A program made the translations under genes and the position numbers. From Orbaceae bacterium lpD02 (lineage in GTDB: Bacteria; Pseudomonadota; Gammaproteobacteria; Enterobacterales; Orbaceae): DNA of 64,000 nt. The notes below the pieces were generated by a model. The model was not told the DNA's origin, did no database searches, and saw only the letters and a list, made by a program, of their open reading frames with translations. Positions 26,501 through 35,218 of the stretch are shown here, piece by piece (position 1 is the first letter of the stretch; the number at the start of each line of letters is the position of its first letter). The stretch covers positions 620,001 through 684,000 of the forward strand of contig CP133960.1 in NCBI GenBank assembly GCA_036251875.1. Direction: 5' to 3'.

Positions 26501-27561
26501 TATATTAGACCTGTATTGGTAATTTTGCCTGTAGCACCAATAAGTATAGCTCGATATTCACCATAAACACCTAAAGTGCCAGCATTTCTTACACCAACAC
26601 CCGTCTCAGTACTTGACATTTTAATTTTATTGGCATACATTCCGCCTAAAGCAGCAACATCAATCGCTAACTGCGGTTTATCCTCATCGCTATAAATTTT
26701 ATCGATATCTACATTGGCAGCAGAAGAACCATCATCATAAACCCATATATTGTGGTAGACATTATTTTTACCGGCAATAACCATCATTTGATTAGCATAT
26801 ATCTGACCATTAATATTTACTGTGCGAGCAATTAGATCGGTATAATCTTGTTCACGACTATCAAACTCACCATTAATGGTAATATTACCTTGCTCGACGT
26901 GGTAACCTTGTAGTTTGCCGTCTTCGCTGATAATCGCGCTACCGGTGGTAAGGGTTGCGCTACGAGCATTAATAAAGCCACAGCCATTACAGGTAATACC
27001 GGCTGCGTTGGCAATGACCACTTGGGCTGTTTGCCCCGCTACTTCAATTTTACCGTTCAGTTGGCTAGCATTAGCTGAGTTAATTTCATTTAAAATAACC
27101 TTAGCGCCGCCAGAGTGAGCTAAGTTGCTATTACCGGCAATATTGCCACCTAGCTGAGTGTTTGATGACTGCGCGCTGTTATTTAAAATTACGCCGTCTC
27201 GTGATACATCAAATTGGTTGTATTTATTGTGTGAAACGCCTGCTTTATTGGCTTCTTGAATATTGACTACCGTTGGGCCATTGGGACGCTCGATAATGGT
27301 CGGGCGCTGTGACTGTGCAGCGCTGTTATCACTGATGATGGTGCTCGCCTGACTGTGGGTTACGATACTCACCATACCGAGAGCCACAAAGGTTAAGAAG
27401 CTCAGTGGTTTTAATGCTGCAGTCACTTTACTATGGCTAGCGGTGCTGGTGGCTTTTTGGCTGCTGCGCCCTTCACCTTGGTGACGCTTAACGATTTCCG
27501 CTACCACCATCATGATGCCGCGCGCTTTGTTAAAAATAATACGATAAAAATGTTTATTCAT
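23584..27561 (-). CDS. Two-partner secretion exoprotein TpsA (filamentous haemagglutinin-like)
   Basis: 1325-residue secreted beta-helix protein. It begins with the extended signal peptide region of large exoproteins (MNKHFYRIIFNKARGIMMVV) followed by a hydrophobic core near 52-70. The TPS secretion domain spans ~75-330, with VVNIQEANKAGVSHNKYNQFDV, SGGAKVILNEI and GITCNGCGFINA. The remainder is irregular FHA-type repeats with recurring NNSGTIEAKGDLTI-like and ISSGxxLxIG units. The protein stops inside the repeat zone (DDITIDALYYLYSTD) with no VENN motif and no toxin C-terminus, so it is an adhesin-like or truncated member rather than a complete CdiA. It lies 58 bp after tpsB and shares its transcript. 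Confidence 0.88.
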   Translation of the reverse strand: MNKHFYRIIFNKARGIMMVVAEIVKRHQGEGRSSQKATSTASHSKVTAALKPLSFLTFVALGMVSIVTHSQASTIISDNSAAQSQRPTIIERPNGPTVVNIQEANKAGVSHNKYNQFDVSRDGVILNNSAQSSNTQLGGNIAGNSNLAHSGGAKVILNEINSANASQLNGKIEVAGQTAQVVIANAAGITCNGCGFINARSATLTTGSAIISEDGKLQGYHVEQGNITINGEFDSREQDYTDLIARTVNINGQIYANQMMVIAGKNNVYHNIWVYDDGSSAANVDIDKIYSDEDKPQLAIDVAALGGMYANKIKMSSTETGVGVRNAGTLGVYGEYRAILIGATGKITNTGLIYAENLSDENERQRLDSKINIDNSSIGLSSQQTVNHDSNTRSTSNNKYNRDEEDYYIRASDWGAHNAQIHIKTIDEFVNEGEIKDQSNLSVILEGRKVFDNKGTIDGYNFNLNSKQAIYNSGSILSNNMLSFSSDYDIYNSSKINANSIVFTAQEGRMVNTSEILVGHYIHFNGHDFDNQGNITSGEGQYLVDGIFNNDGNIITTDNELAIVTQDLYNNGGLKSNDEMLLSTEMPFFNGDSNEGKMVNRGTIEANKVLNIAVNELNNDSNGKISSGEALNIGKNFNDDGTITGKSQSVNNQSGTIEAKSDLTIGAEQINNGGEISSGKNLTLQAHDVNNSKLINATDITIIAEGKVTNQNNHYNDYFDYRDAVIEAAQELNINAKQDIENTGILKGGNTTLVSEHTINNNGGRISGKNITLTSTGTDVDVGIRNSDLDHSSGQIGIESTTSSINITSEGQIINKAAIGNDRGDTSEGSNQDINISSSHDIINNYTINGKNVTLTSKQSVLSTNKLRAKNDLTIQADKDVNTGYYAYSEHDINVTAGGKITTGRWLTGKANTNLNGKQGIDFNSMLGFSRNVSLTSDKVINLSDGFIDVDSIYIKAGDVNNSIGLGANRGVTIKSNGKVTNSGGIYSSDYDEENDKIIFSDNVYINAEKGIDNQGEIYAKNLYLRSQQTINNDSVLLAENLVDIKSHDMSNIGEIDAKYVTHTGKDGRFVNAGNINASGVDSNVSITAHDFDNKGTITAGEVLDVEAISLNNSGKMKSYNIYLTTTKFVEPKYDDINNISPNEGVMANSGTIEAGKRLAIGVNTLENSGNISSGGELSIGEYLEIHDNPDPDSIFMLGIAAGKAGTVNNLSGTIEAKGDLTISVEDKLINSGLIQTNGTMSIAANGMLINSGRIKSADTMNLALNMLNNTDGTIYSGGAINIGKDLNEDGTITGRATMVNNLFGSIEAADDITIDALYYLYSTD

Positions 27562-27619
27562 AATTGATTCCGTTTGTATCTGTGTTTATTCGTGTAACTA
27601 TTTACACTAAATTTGTCAC

Positions 27620-29329
27620 CTAATAACTCCAACTTACATTAAACCCAAGGGTGACATCATTGGTTTTAAATCCTTTTGGTTTATAAATCGGCACGCCAGC
27701 AAAGCCATCATACGCAATGCCAAACACACTGCCCCGTAGCCCAATCGCACTACCGGCTAGCTTTTTACCTAATTGATATTGAGTGTTCTCGCCGGATATC
27801 TCACCGTAATCGAGACCTAAATAGAGTTCATTATTCAGTGGCGTACCCCAAGAGACTTCATTACGCACATACCAGCCATTATCGGCGGTTAAACTACGCT
27901 CACCATCAAAGCCCCTGACCGTCCATCGCCCACCGATTGAAAAACGCTCCGGCGGCGTTAACGCACCGCCTCTCGTAAATTGGCTTTGATAATCGAGGTT
28001 ATAACGAAAGCGCTGTTGCCCAACAGTGAACGGCATATTGATAAACAGATTTAGATTGAAAATGTCAGATAACGCTGTGGCGTAACCGCTGCGCTCCTCT
28101 GGCGCTTGATGCGCCCCAAACCAGCGCACGCCTTTTTTATAACTGGCGCCCATATATAAAGTCAGGGCGTTAAAGTAATGACGGTGATTAATCCCCAGTA
28201 ACCAACTGGTGGTTTTACGCTGTTGCACTTCGATTTCAGTATCTTCCACGTAGTTATGCGATTCCCTAAAGTTAAGCCCATAACTTAAGGTGGTTTTTTG
28301 AGTGGCATTACGGTGAATAACGCGGCTAAGTTGCACATTGGTATTGCGGCTACGACCACTGTATTGATAATCGGGTCGGCCGGCGATATTTTGATGATAG
28401 TTGTTATTGCTCAGTGAGGTGCTTAAGGTCCAATAGCCGATGGGCACCGAGTATGAAAACAGGTAGTTTTTTGAGCCGTATTTACTGTTGCCTTCTAAAT
28501 CATGGCCACCCGAGACGTAAAACGAATCACTGATCCCCAGTGGATTGTCCAGATAAAGCGTTAATCCCCCTTGGTAACGTCCCGTCTCTTTAGAGCCAGA
28601 ATCATCGAGTGACATGCCAATACGCCAGTATTTTGACTGAGTGCGGTTAATCACAATATCACTCTCACCGGCTTCTTTGCCGGGAACCAGCTGGATATTG
28701 GTATTCACCGTTGGAATACGCTCTAAGTTCTCCAGCCCTTGCTCAATATCACGTAAATTAAGCAGCTCGCCCTTGCTAATCGGTAACGCCGTGTATAAAC
28801 GTGCACGCGTGTCGCTGCCTTCGGTGTAATAGATATCACTGACCGTGCCTTTGACCACTAATAAGGCTAAGGTGCCGCTGCTTAAGTCTTGCTCAGGAAT
28901 CACGATTCGGGTGGTGATATAACCGTAACTAATAATGCGATTTTGTAATTCAGATAATAAACGATAAATACCTTTACCACCTAAACACTGGCCTTTGGCT
29001 TGGTTAGATAACACCGATAACGGCAAGGTAAACGGTAGCGCCTCTCGGCCACGCAGTTCAACGTCATTAATCACAAAACAGGGTGACTCAGTTGGAAAGG
29101 TGATTTTACGTGCACTGGTTAACCCTGACTGTAAGCGAATATCAGGACGAACGGGTGATAAACGATTTTGTAAGGCTTTTTGTTGCTCTTGCTGATAAAT
29201 TAACTGTTGGTTACTTATCGCGTTTTCCGTTTCTGTCGGTAATGGTGCGGCTAGCGTATAAAACGGTAAGGCTATCAGGCTACATACTCCGCCAACATAA
29301 CCTAACCAACTAAATGATGTTATTGACAT
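27620..29329 (-). CDS. TpsB outer-membrane transporter (FhaC/ShlB/HecB family)
   Basis: 569-residue two-partner secretion translocator. After a signal peptide (hydrophobic to about residue 29), an N-terminal helix segment with QQEQQKALQNRL precedes two POTRA domains (CFVINDVELRG; RIVIPEQDLSSGTLALLVVKG; ENLERIPTVNTNIQLVPG). A 16-strand barrel follows, with LDDSGSKETGRYQGGLTLYLDNPLG at its start, the lid-loop motif (F)SIGGRWTVRGFDGE carrying VRGF near 445, and a final strand NVSWSY. It precedes the exoprotein gene and is almost certainly its dedicated partner. Confidence 0.93.
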   Translation of the reverse strand: MSITSFSWLGYVGGVCSLIALPFYTLAAPLPTETENAISNQQLIYQQEQQKALQNRLSPVRPDIRLQSGLTSARKITFPTESPCFVINDVELRGREALPFTLPLSVLSNQAKGQCLGGKGIYRLLSELQNRIISYGYITTRIVIPEQDLSSGTLALLVVKGTVSDIYYTEGSDTRARLYTALPISKGELLNLRDIEQGLENLERIPTVNTNIQLVPGKEAGESDIVINRTQSKYWRIGMSLDDSGSKETGRYQGGLTLYLDNPLGISDSFYVSGGHDLEGNSKYGSKNYLFSYSVPIGYWTLSTSLSNNNYHQNIAGRPDYQYSGRSRNTNVQLSRVIHRNATQKTTLSYGLNFRESHNYVEDTEIEVQQRKTTSWLLGINHRHYFNALTLYMGASYKKGVRWFGAHQAPEERSGYATALSDIFNLNLFINMPFTVGQQRFRYNLDYQSQFTRGGALTPPERFSIGGRWTVRGFDGERSLTADNGWYVRNEVSWGTPLNNELYLGLDYGEISGENTQYQLGKKLAGSAIGLRGSVFGIAYDGFAGVPIYKPKGFKTNDVTLGFNVSWSY

Positions 29330-29643
29330 ATTTGCACTAAATTTAAGGTTAATTTACAAAGATGCAAATCTTATTACAATAGTGAATAAAAATAAAACAA
29401 TTTTACAATTCAAATTACTATTAATTTGATTAATTGACGTGCATACATGACGATCAGGTTGCTGATGCCAGCATTTGATGGCTATCGTTTATTGGCTAGC
29501 GATAGGTTTGGATTAAGGCATTGACTATCGTTGCGATAAATCACTCATTAGCCAATAAACCACTTCATTGCCAGCTTAAAAAAGAGTATATTACGCAACC
29601 AATATTTTGATTTTACTTACTAATGGTATCGACTTAATAAACC
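29330..29643. other. Divergent promoter region between tpsB and the FUSC gene
   Basis: 314 bp without a gene. It contains small inverted repeats built on CTATCG/CGATAG (29482-29505 region) and TATCG-TTG-CGATA (29526-29538). These could be operator half-sites, but no regulator gene is adjacent. No repeat or RNA gene is seen. Confidence 0.4.
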
Positions 29644-31617
29644 ATGCTCCTAACTATGTTCCCGCGTTATTTAACTGTTAAGCCTTTCCTGACTCGGCCG
29701 GTGCTTTATTACGGTTTATGTTTAGCATTTTCATCTTGGTTTGCCTTTTTTATTGCGGTAACGGTTGATTTGCCTAATCCATATTGGGCGGCAATGCCAG
29801 CTTGGGTTATTTTCCAACCTACGCGAGGATTGTTATTAGAGCGGGCGATTTACCGTTTTGTCGGTACGTTTATTGGTGCGGCGATTGGATTTGCGATTTT
29901 ACTTATTCCCCTGCCACCGATTGGGCAGCTGATCATCTTTACCGTGATTATTGGTGCAACCACCACCTGTTCGCATATTTTTAGAGGAACGATTGCTTAC
30001 GGTTTTTTTACCACTGGATTAACCCTAGCGATTGTAATTATTCCGTCGATAATATCGCCTAACGATGCGATTAATCTGGCTATTTCGCGCGTAGTATGTA
30101 CTTTTATTGGTTGTATTGTTGTGACGATTATTTTAGCGTTATTTACGCCTAAATTCCCGATTCGGTCGTTCTATCAAAAAATTCACTTATTAACCAGTGA
30201 TGTTATTTTTTATTCAAATCAAATCATTAGTGCAGAAAGTAAAGAAGAGTGCCAAGATATTGAACAGACAATTCTGGCGAGTATTAATGATATCAATGAC
30301 AATGCGGCAATTGCCGCCGCCGGTTCGGTTAATAAAAACCGTAAGTTACGCTATATTGATGCGATTGTGGCAGCCTCTTTAGATGTTATGGCGGCGAGCC
30401 GAGCAATATTAACGCGTAATCAACGAGAAAACGTCTTACCCAGTGAATTTAGTGACGACTTATTACAGCTATCAAAACAGATCAGCCACAAACAACCGTT
30501 TAACATTGCAGATTGTGACTTCTTTCGCAAATGGCAATTAGATAATGCAGAGCTGAAGCCGGAAATCAAACGCTTGCTTTACACCATACAGCAGTTATTA
30601 GCCGCGGAAGATGCACTACTAAATAATGTTGAACAGCACCGAAGCTTTATTAGCCAGAACTACTCTTCGACGCTATTATTACCCCATCGCGATTGGTATA
30701 TGGCACTCAATATTGCCCTTATCACCTGTTTTATCGTGTTTAGTGTTAGTTTATCTTGCTATCTTAGCGAGCTAAATCTGGCGGAACAAGTGGCATCAGG
30801 GATCAGTATTTTTGCAATTGTGTTTGGTTCATTCCCCTTACCACAAAATAATGCCCCTAAATTATTTGTGGGGGTATTTAGTGGTGTAATGGTGGCAATG
30901 GTTTACCGCTTTTGGGTACAACCTTATATTCCTGACACATTTTGGTTATTAACTACCCTTATTCCGTTTTTATTGTTAGCCGGGATTTGCCGCGCCCATC
31001 CCAAAACCGCGATCCCAGCGATTGATGCGAATATGGCATTTTTATTTGCGGGTCATATCGGCATGCCGGCCGCCGATGCCTTTACAATCTTGAGCACAGA
31101 TATTATTTATGTACTCTGTGCCGGTATTATTTGTGGCATGTTTATTCTGCTACCGCGAAAACCGGATAGCCAAGCGCTTAATGCCATTTTATCCATCCAG
31201 CGCGATCTTGATCGCATGATTACCAGCCAGAGTTTGGTTAATAAACATTGGTATCAGCAATCGACCCGACAATTATTACGTCTAATGCTGCATTTAAGCC
31301 GCGCAGGTAAATTAGGTGATGGCGCACCCAATGGTTCATTATCAACGTTGAATGTGGGTTATGCGATTATTATGCTACATGCCAAGCTAGAACAAGCAAA
31401 ACATGACCACACTCACTATATTCGCATTAAAACGATACTGTATATTTTATCGCTAAAGCCGAAGGGAAATTTAGCCATAATTAAAACGCTTAATGAACAA
31501 ATTCAGCATATAGAAGATAGCGATATTCGGCGTATAACCGAGATGCTGATTGATTCATTAACAGAAAGCCAACCATTTTTTGCCTATATTAATGAACTTA
31601 AGAAGAAATCGACCTAA
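29644..31617 (+). CDS. FUSC family (fusaric acid resistance / AaeB-like) inner-membrane protein
   Basis: 657-residue membrane protein with the two-block FUSC architecture. Block one is about six helices in residues 15-170 (FSSWFAFFIAVTVDLPNPYWAAMPAWV, then RFVGTFIGAAIGFAIL). A soluble helical linker follows (~170-345), then a second helix block (~350-500) and a C-terminal cytoplasmic domain. The PNPYWAAMPAWV signature and GTFIGAAIG are characteristic. Family members such as AaeB and YccS export aromatic acids with a membrane-fusion partner, but no AaeA-type gene is next to it, so the substrate is unknown. Start is ATG 29644 or Met at 29659. It converges with proP. Confidence 0.82.
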   Translation: MLLTMFPRYLTVKPFLTRPVLYYGLCLAFSSWFAFFIAVTVDLPNPYWAAMPAWVIFQPTRGLLLERAIYRFVGTFIGAAIGFAILLIPLPPIGQLIIFTVIIGATTTCSHIFRGTIAYGFFTTGLTLAIVIIPSIISPNDAINLAISRVVCTFIGCIVVTIILALFTPKFPIRSFYQKIHLLTSDVIFYSNQIISAESKEECQDIEQTILASINDINDNAAIAAAGSVNKNRKLRYIDAIVAASLDVMAASRAILTRNQRENVLPSEFSDDLLQLSKQISHKQPFNIADCDFFRKWQLDNAELKPEIKRLLYTIQQLLAAEDALLNNVEQHRSFISQNYSSTLLLPHRDWYMALNIALITCFIVFSVSLSCYLSELNLAEQVASGISIFAIVFGSFPLPQNNAPKLFVGVFSGVMVAMVYRFWVQPYIPDTFWLLTTLIPFLLLAGICRAHPKTAIPAIDANMAFLFAGHIGMPAADAFTILSTDIIYVLCAGIICGMFILLPRKPDSQALNAILSIQRDLDRMITSQSLVNKHWYQQSTRQLLRLMLHLSRAGKLGDGAPNGSLSTLNVGYAIIMLHAKLEQAKHDHTHYIRIKTILYILSLKPKGNLAIIKTLNEQIQHIEDSDIRRITEMLIDSLTESQPFFAYINELKKKST

Positions 31618-31661
31618 TGGTTGCTGCGAGATGGTTAAAGTTGCACTAACCAACGCAGTAA

Positions 31662-31682
31662 CAGCGGCATGATATGCCGCTG
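31662..31682. terminator. Hairpin between the FUSC gene and proP
   Basis: Perfect 9-bp stem CAGCGGCAT / ATGCCGCTG with a GAT loop in the 74-bp gap between convergent genes. There is no U tract on either side, so it may only protect 3' ends or act with Rho. Confidence 0.45.
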
Positions 31683-31691
31683 CATCACTAT

Positions 31692-33200
31692 TTAGTCGAG
31701 TTTTGGATGCTGATCGATCAGATTTTGGCGTTGCTTTTGCAATTGATCAATTTGTGATTCAATATCTTCAACTTTCTGCTCGATATGATTAAAGTGCTCA
31801 GATAAGATCTCTTTCGCTTCAGAGCGGTCAGATGCGGCGGGAGTTGCGCCTCTAAGCGGTTTATTGGCGGTTTCTTTCATTTTAAAACCAGTAATAATAC
31901 CAATAACGGCAACCACCATTAAGTAAAAGGCAGGCATATATAAATTCCCGCTCTCTTCGACTAACCAGGCGGCGGCGGTCGGTGTAAGACCAGCAATTAA
32001 GACCGAAATATTAAACGATATCGCCAAGGCACTATAACGCACGTTGGTTGGAAAGATAGCCGGTAATATCGAGGCCATTACGCCAATAAAGCAGTTCAAT
32101 ATCACGGCAATAATTAATAGGCCTAAAAAGATAAGCGCGATAATATCGCTGGTGATCATTAAAAATGCCGGATAAGCAAAAATAAACAGACAAGTACTGC
32201 CGCCAATAATAAATGGCTTACGACCGATCCGATCACTTAATAGCCCGATGAACGGTTGAACAAATAGCATCCCAACCATAATGGCAATGATAATCAGTAC
32301 GCCATGATCGGTGCTGTAATGAAGATTATGTGATAGATAGCTTGGCATATAGGTCAGTAGCATATAGTAGGTCACATTAGTGACAATCACTAAGCCGACG
32401 CAAATCGACAAGCTCTGCCAGTATTTAGTGAAAATCTCTTTTAATGACAACGTTGCAGGCTGGTCAACACTATTTTCTGGTTGCGTTTTTTCCATATTAT
32501 CGACGTGCTGTTGAAACGCGGGGGTTTCTTCTAACGCATGGCGTAAATATAAGCCGATAAAGCCGAGGGGTAATGCTAAGAAAAACGGAATACGCCATCC
32601 CCAATCATGAAACTGTTCATCACCAAATAAGCTAGACAGTAATACCACCAAACCAGCACCTAATAAAAATCCAGCAATCGAGCCAAAATCTAACCAACTG
32701 GCCATAAAACCACGCTTGCGATCGGGTGAATATTCCGCAACAAAAATTGCGGCACCTGAGTATTCACCACCGACCGAAAAACCTTGTGCCAGCTTTGCCA
32801 GTAATAATAAAATCGGCGCCCATATGCCGATTGTTGCGTAGGACGGGATAAGACCGATACAAAATGTACTTAACGCCATAATCACAATGGTAATTGATAG
32901 GATTTTTTGCCGACCAAAGCGGTCGCCTAACATACCAAACACGAGTCCACCGAGTGGCCGAATAAGGAAAGGCACTGAAAATGTCGCCAAGGCGGCAACC
33001 ATTTGCACGCTTGGAGAGGCGCTGGGGAAAAATACCTGACCAAGGACATAAGCGAGAAAACCATATACCCCAAAATCAAACCACTCCATGGCATTACCTA
33101 ATGCGGCGGCGGTAATGGCTTTTTTAAGCTTACTGTCATCAATGATCGTAATATCATTGATATTTAAGGGGCGATTGCGGGTCTTTTTACTTTTTTTCAT
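31692..33200 (-). CDS. proP: ProP-like proline/glycine betaine transporter (MFS)
   Basis: 502-residue proton-osmolyte symporter of the inner membrane; E. coli ProP has 500. Twelve helices are visible, with the MFS loop GMLGDRFGRQKIL (2-3) and its second-half copy GLLSDRIGRKPFI, plus the metabolite:H+ symporter segment ALGNAMEWFDFGVYGFLAYVLG. The C-terminal tail (HFNHIEQKVEDIESQIDQLQKQRQNL) is a heptad coiled coil, which in ProP sets the osmolality threshold. This is strong support for ProP over other MHS-family members. Osmotic regulation is expected but no site is identified. Confidence 0.92.
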   Translation of the reverse strand: MKKSKKTRNRPLNINDITIIDDSKLKKAITAAALGNAMEWFDFGVYGFLAYVLGQVFFPSASPSVQMVAALATFSVPFLIRPLGGLVFGMLGDRFGRQKILSITIVIMALSTFCIGLIPSYATIGIWAPILLLLAKLAQGFSVGGEYSGAAIFVAEYSPDRKRGFMASWLDFGSIAGFLLGAGLVVLLSSLFGDEQFHDWGWRIPFFLALPLGFIGLYLRHALEETPAFQQHVDNMEKTQPENSVDQPATLSLKEIFTKYWQSLSICVGLVIVTNVTYYMLLTYMPSYLSHNLHYSTDHGVLIIIAIMVGMLFVQPFIGLLSDRIGRKPFIIGGSTCLFIFAYPAFLMITSDIIALIFLGLLIIAVILNCFIGVMASILPAIFPTNVRYSALAISFNISVLIAGLTPTAAAWLVEESGNLYMPAFYLMVVAVIGIITGFKMKETANKPLRGATPAASDRSEAKEILSEHFNHIEQKVEDIESQIDQLQKQRQNLIDQHPKLD

Positions 33201-33676
33201 GATAGATAACCTTTATGAATTTTGTCAAAAGCGCTATTTAATAACCAAGTGTACGGATAAACATTACAGCTAACGATTAAGCAAGAAAAATAACCTGTTA
33301 CATTCCACCTAGTATAGGTAATACAAGCTGCATAAAATTTAATTATAATTATAGAAGAGAGTAAAAAAACTAACTGTGATAGTGTGTTATAAACAAAAAT
33401 TACCGATCTGCTTAACACAAAATAATTTTATTCTGTTAAAGACAACCGAGCTAGTATAGCAAAAGCAGCGATTGCTGTAAAATTCAATCACAATGATTTA
33501 ATTGAATATTTATGATCAACTCTGTTAGTTTAGGCGAGTGACGCCTACCGTTAACCATTGACAGCCAGATAATAATTAACTTAACGAGATGCACATCGTG
33601 ACTTAATATGATAGCAAGGGCTAGTTAACTTGGTATATTTTTGTATAATAAAAAGCGTACTTAAATAAGGATTATT
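33201..33676. other. Non-coding gap upstream of proP and the small membrane protein
   Basis: 476 AT-rich bp. The right end carries a TATAAT at 33644-33649 and AAGG before the ATG at 33677, a likely promoter end for the small membrane protein; no good -35 pairs with it. The proP promoter must lie in the left part. No RNA gene or repeat is recognised. Confidence 0.5.
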
Positions 33677-34210
33677 ATGAAACTCATTATGTCTAATTTA
33701 AAAACCCACAAAGTGATGATACTGGCGGTGATATGCATTGTATTAATCAGCTTGTTACCCATATCAAGCCTCGCTTTAAAATTGAATATAACAAAATTAA
33801 CCGCTAGCCAAACGCTGATTTACACGATTGAAGATTATATCAAAGCGACGCTCATTTTTATTATTGCGGTTTGGGCGCTATTTCATTTTTATAAAAATAA
33901 TAAAAGCCATATTAATAACTTCCTCAAAAAACATTTTTTAATTATTAAGGGCTTTGGCATATTATATGTGGCTATTTTGGCGATTGTGCCAGTATTAAAA
34001 AGTTCACTGGCCGTTTATGGTCAATTAAGTCCTTATCACCATATTCTGATCTATTTAGTTGTGGTTATTGTCTTTTTTTGTGTTTTTATTTCAAGCTTTG
34101 ATGAAAATATTATGCAGAAACAATTCCGTTTTGCGGAAATATCGGTCTGCTTTTTCCTATGTATTCTGGGGTTGGCGCTATTCTTCTTCCTCATGCAGAG
34201 TCCAACATAA
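33677..34210 (+). CDS. Small integral membrane protein, function unknown
   Basis: 177 residues with four hydrophobic helices: VMILAVICIVLISLLPISSLAL (13-34), ATLIFIIAVWALFHFY (53-70), IIKGFGILYVAILAIVPVL (89-108) and HHILIYLVVVIVFFCVFIS (121-140), and a fifth near the end (VCFFLCILGLALFFFLM). The loops are Lys/Asn-rich. I do not recognise the family. It lies 38 bp before the reductase gene on the same strand and may be cotranscribed with it, but nothing in the sequence links their functions. Confidence 0.65.
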   Translation: MKLIMSNLKTHKVMILAVICIVLISLLPISSLALKLNITKLTASQTLIYTIEDYIKATLIFIIAVWALFHFYKNNKSHINNFLKKHFLIIKGFGILYVAILAIVPVLKSSLAVYGQLSPYHHILIYLVVVIVFFCVFISSFDENIMQKQFRFAEISVCFFLCILGLALFFFLMQSPT

Positions 34211-34248
34211 CCACCATATCAATATCACATTTACTGTAAGGGGTGATC

Positions 34249-35211
34249 ATGCCACAAATGAATGCTTGGCTATATAGCAATAACACCATAAAACTGGCTA
34301 GAAAAGCGATCCCGACCGTTGGGGAGCACTCGGTATTAGTCAAAAATAGCGCAATCGGCCTTAATCCGGTTGATTGGAAGCTTATTGCCGGCAACCTAGG
34401 CCATTTTAATGAAAACCTGATCCCCGGCGTCGATGGTATGGGAACGATTATCGCGGTCGGTAAACACGTGCCACAGTTAAGAATCAATAGCCGAGTGGCC
34501 TATCATACCGATTTACGCCAAGACGGTAGCTACAGTGAATATACTTTAGTTGATGGCCGAGCATTAATTCCGGTACCTGACGGCATTAGTGATATTGCCG
34601 CGGCAGCCTTCCCCTGCCCCGGTTTAACCGCTTGGCAAGCGGTACAAAAGCTCCCACAATTGAGCGGTAAGCGCATTTTAGTTAATGGTGCGGGTGGCGC
34701 GGTGGGCAGAATCATCTGCCAATTATTAATCGCACTCGGCGCAAAAGTCTATGCGGTCGCGAGTGAAAAGCACCATGCCCTATTAAGCCAAATCGGTGCG
34801 GTGCAGTGTGTGGATTATCACCATCGCCATTGGCTAGATGCGCTATCTACAATACGGTTTTATGCCGCATTCGATATGGTCAATGGTGAGAGCGCTGCGC
34901 GTTTAGCGCCATTGCTGGAGTATTATGGCCATCTGGTAAGCATCCAAGATCGAGTCGATAAATCGCCCTTACCGCCCTTTACCGCAAGCATTTCACTACA
35001 TGAAATTGCCTTAGCCGCCCAGCATGTGTATGGCTCAGATCAGCAGTGGCAACAGCTTATGCAAGCCGGTCACCATTTGCTGCAGCAAATTCAAGTCGGT
35101 GCCCTTAGTTTACCGACTATCGAATCGGTGTCATTTAAACAAATCGATAAGGCCCTAGACAACCTAAAAAACCGTAATGATGGCACCAAATATGTCGCGT
35201 TATTCGATTAA
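34249..35211 (+). CDS. Medium-chain dehydrogenase/reductase, quinone-reductase-like
   Basis: 320-residue NADPH-dependent oxidoreductase of the MDR superfamily (QOR/YhdH-like). It has a GroES-like N-terminal domain with NSAIGLNPVDWKLIAG (the usual NPxDWK segment) and PGVDGMGTIIAVG, then the Rossmann part with RILVNGAGGAVGRIICQLLIALGAKVYAVAS (GAGGAVG loop). There are no zinc-binding cysteines. ATG 34249 is preferred to the GTG 6 nt upstream because TAAGGGG lies 5-6 nt before it. The LysR gene downstream is convergent (7-bp gap). The physiological substrate is unknown. Confidence 0.85.
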   Translation: MPQMNAWLYSNNTIKLARKAIPTVGEHSVLVKNSAIGLNPVDWKLIAGNLGHFNENLIPGVDGMGTIIAVGKHVPQLRINSRVAYHTDLRQDGSYSEYTLVDGRALIPVPDGISDIAAAAFPCPGLTAWQAVQKLPQLSGKRILVNGAGGAVGRIICQLLIALGAKVYAVASEKHHALLSQIGAVQCVDYHHRHWLDALSTIRFYAAFDMVNGESAARLAPLLEYYGHLVSIQDRVDKSPLPPFTASISLHEIALAAQHVYGSDQQWQQLMQAGHHLLQQIQVGALSLPTIESVSFKQIDKALDNLKNRNDGTKYVALFD

Positions 35212-35218
35212 GATCACG

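Noticed and set aside
23584-27561. TpsA considered as a contact-dependent inhibition toxin (CdiA)
   Set aside because: There is no VENN-type boundary, no C-terminal toxin domain and no small immunity gene after it.
33197-33418. 73-codon minus-strand reading frame upstream of proP
   Set aside because: It overlaps the proP start and resembles no family; the AT-rich composition explains its hydrophobic look. Treated as promoter DNA.
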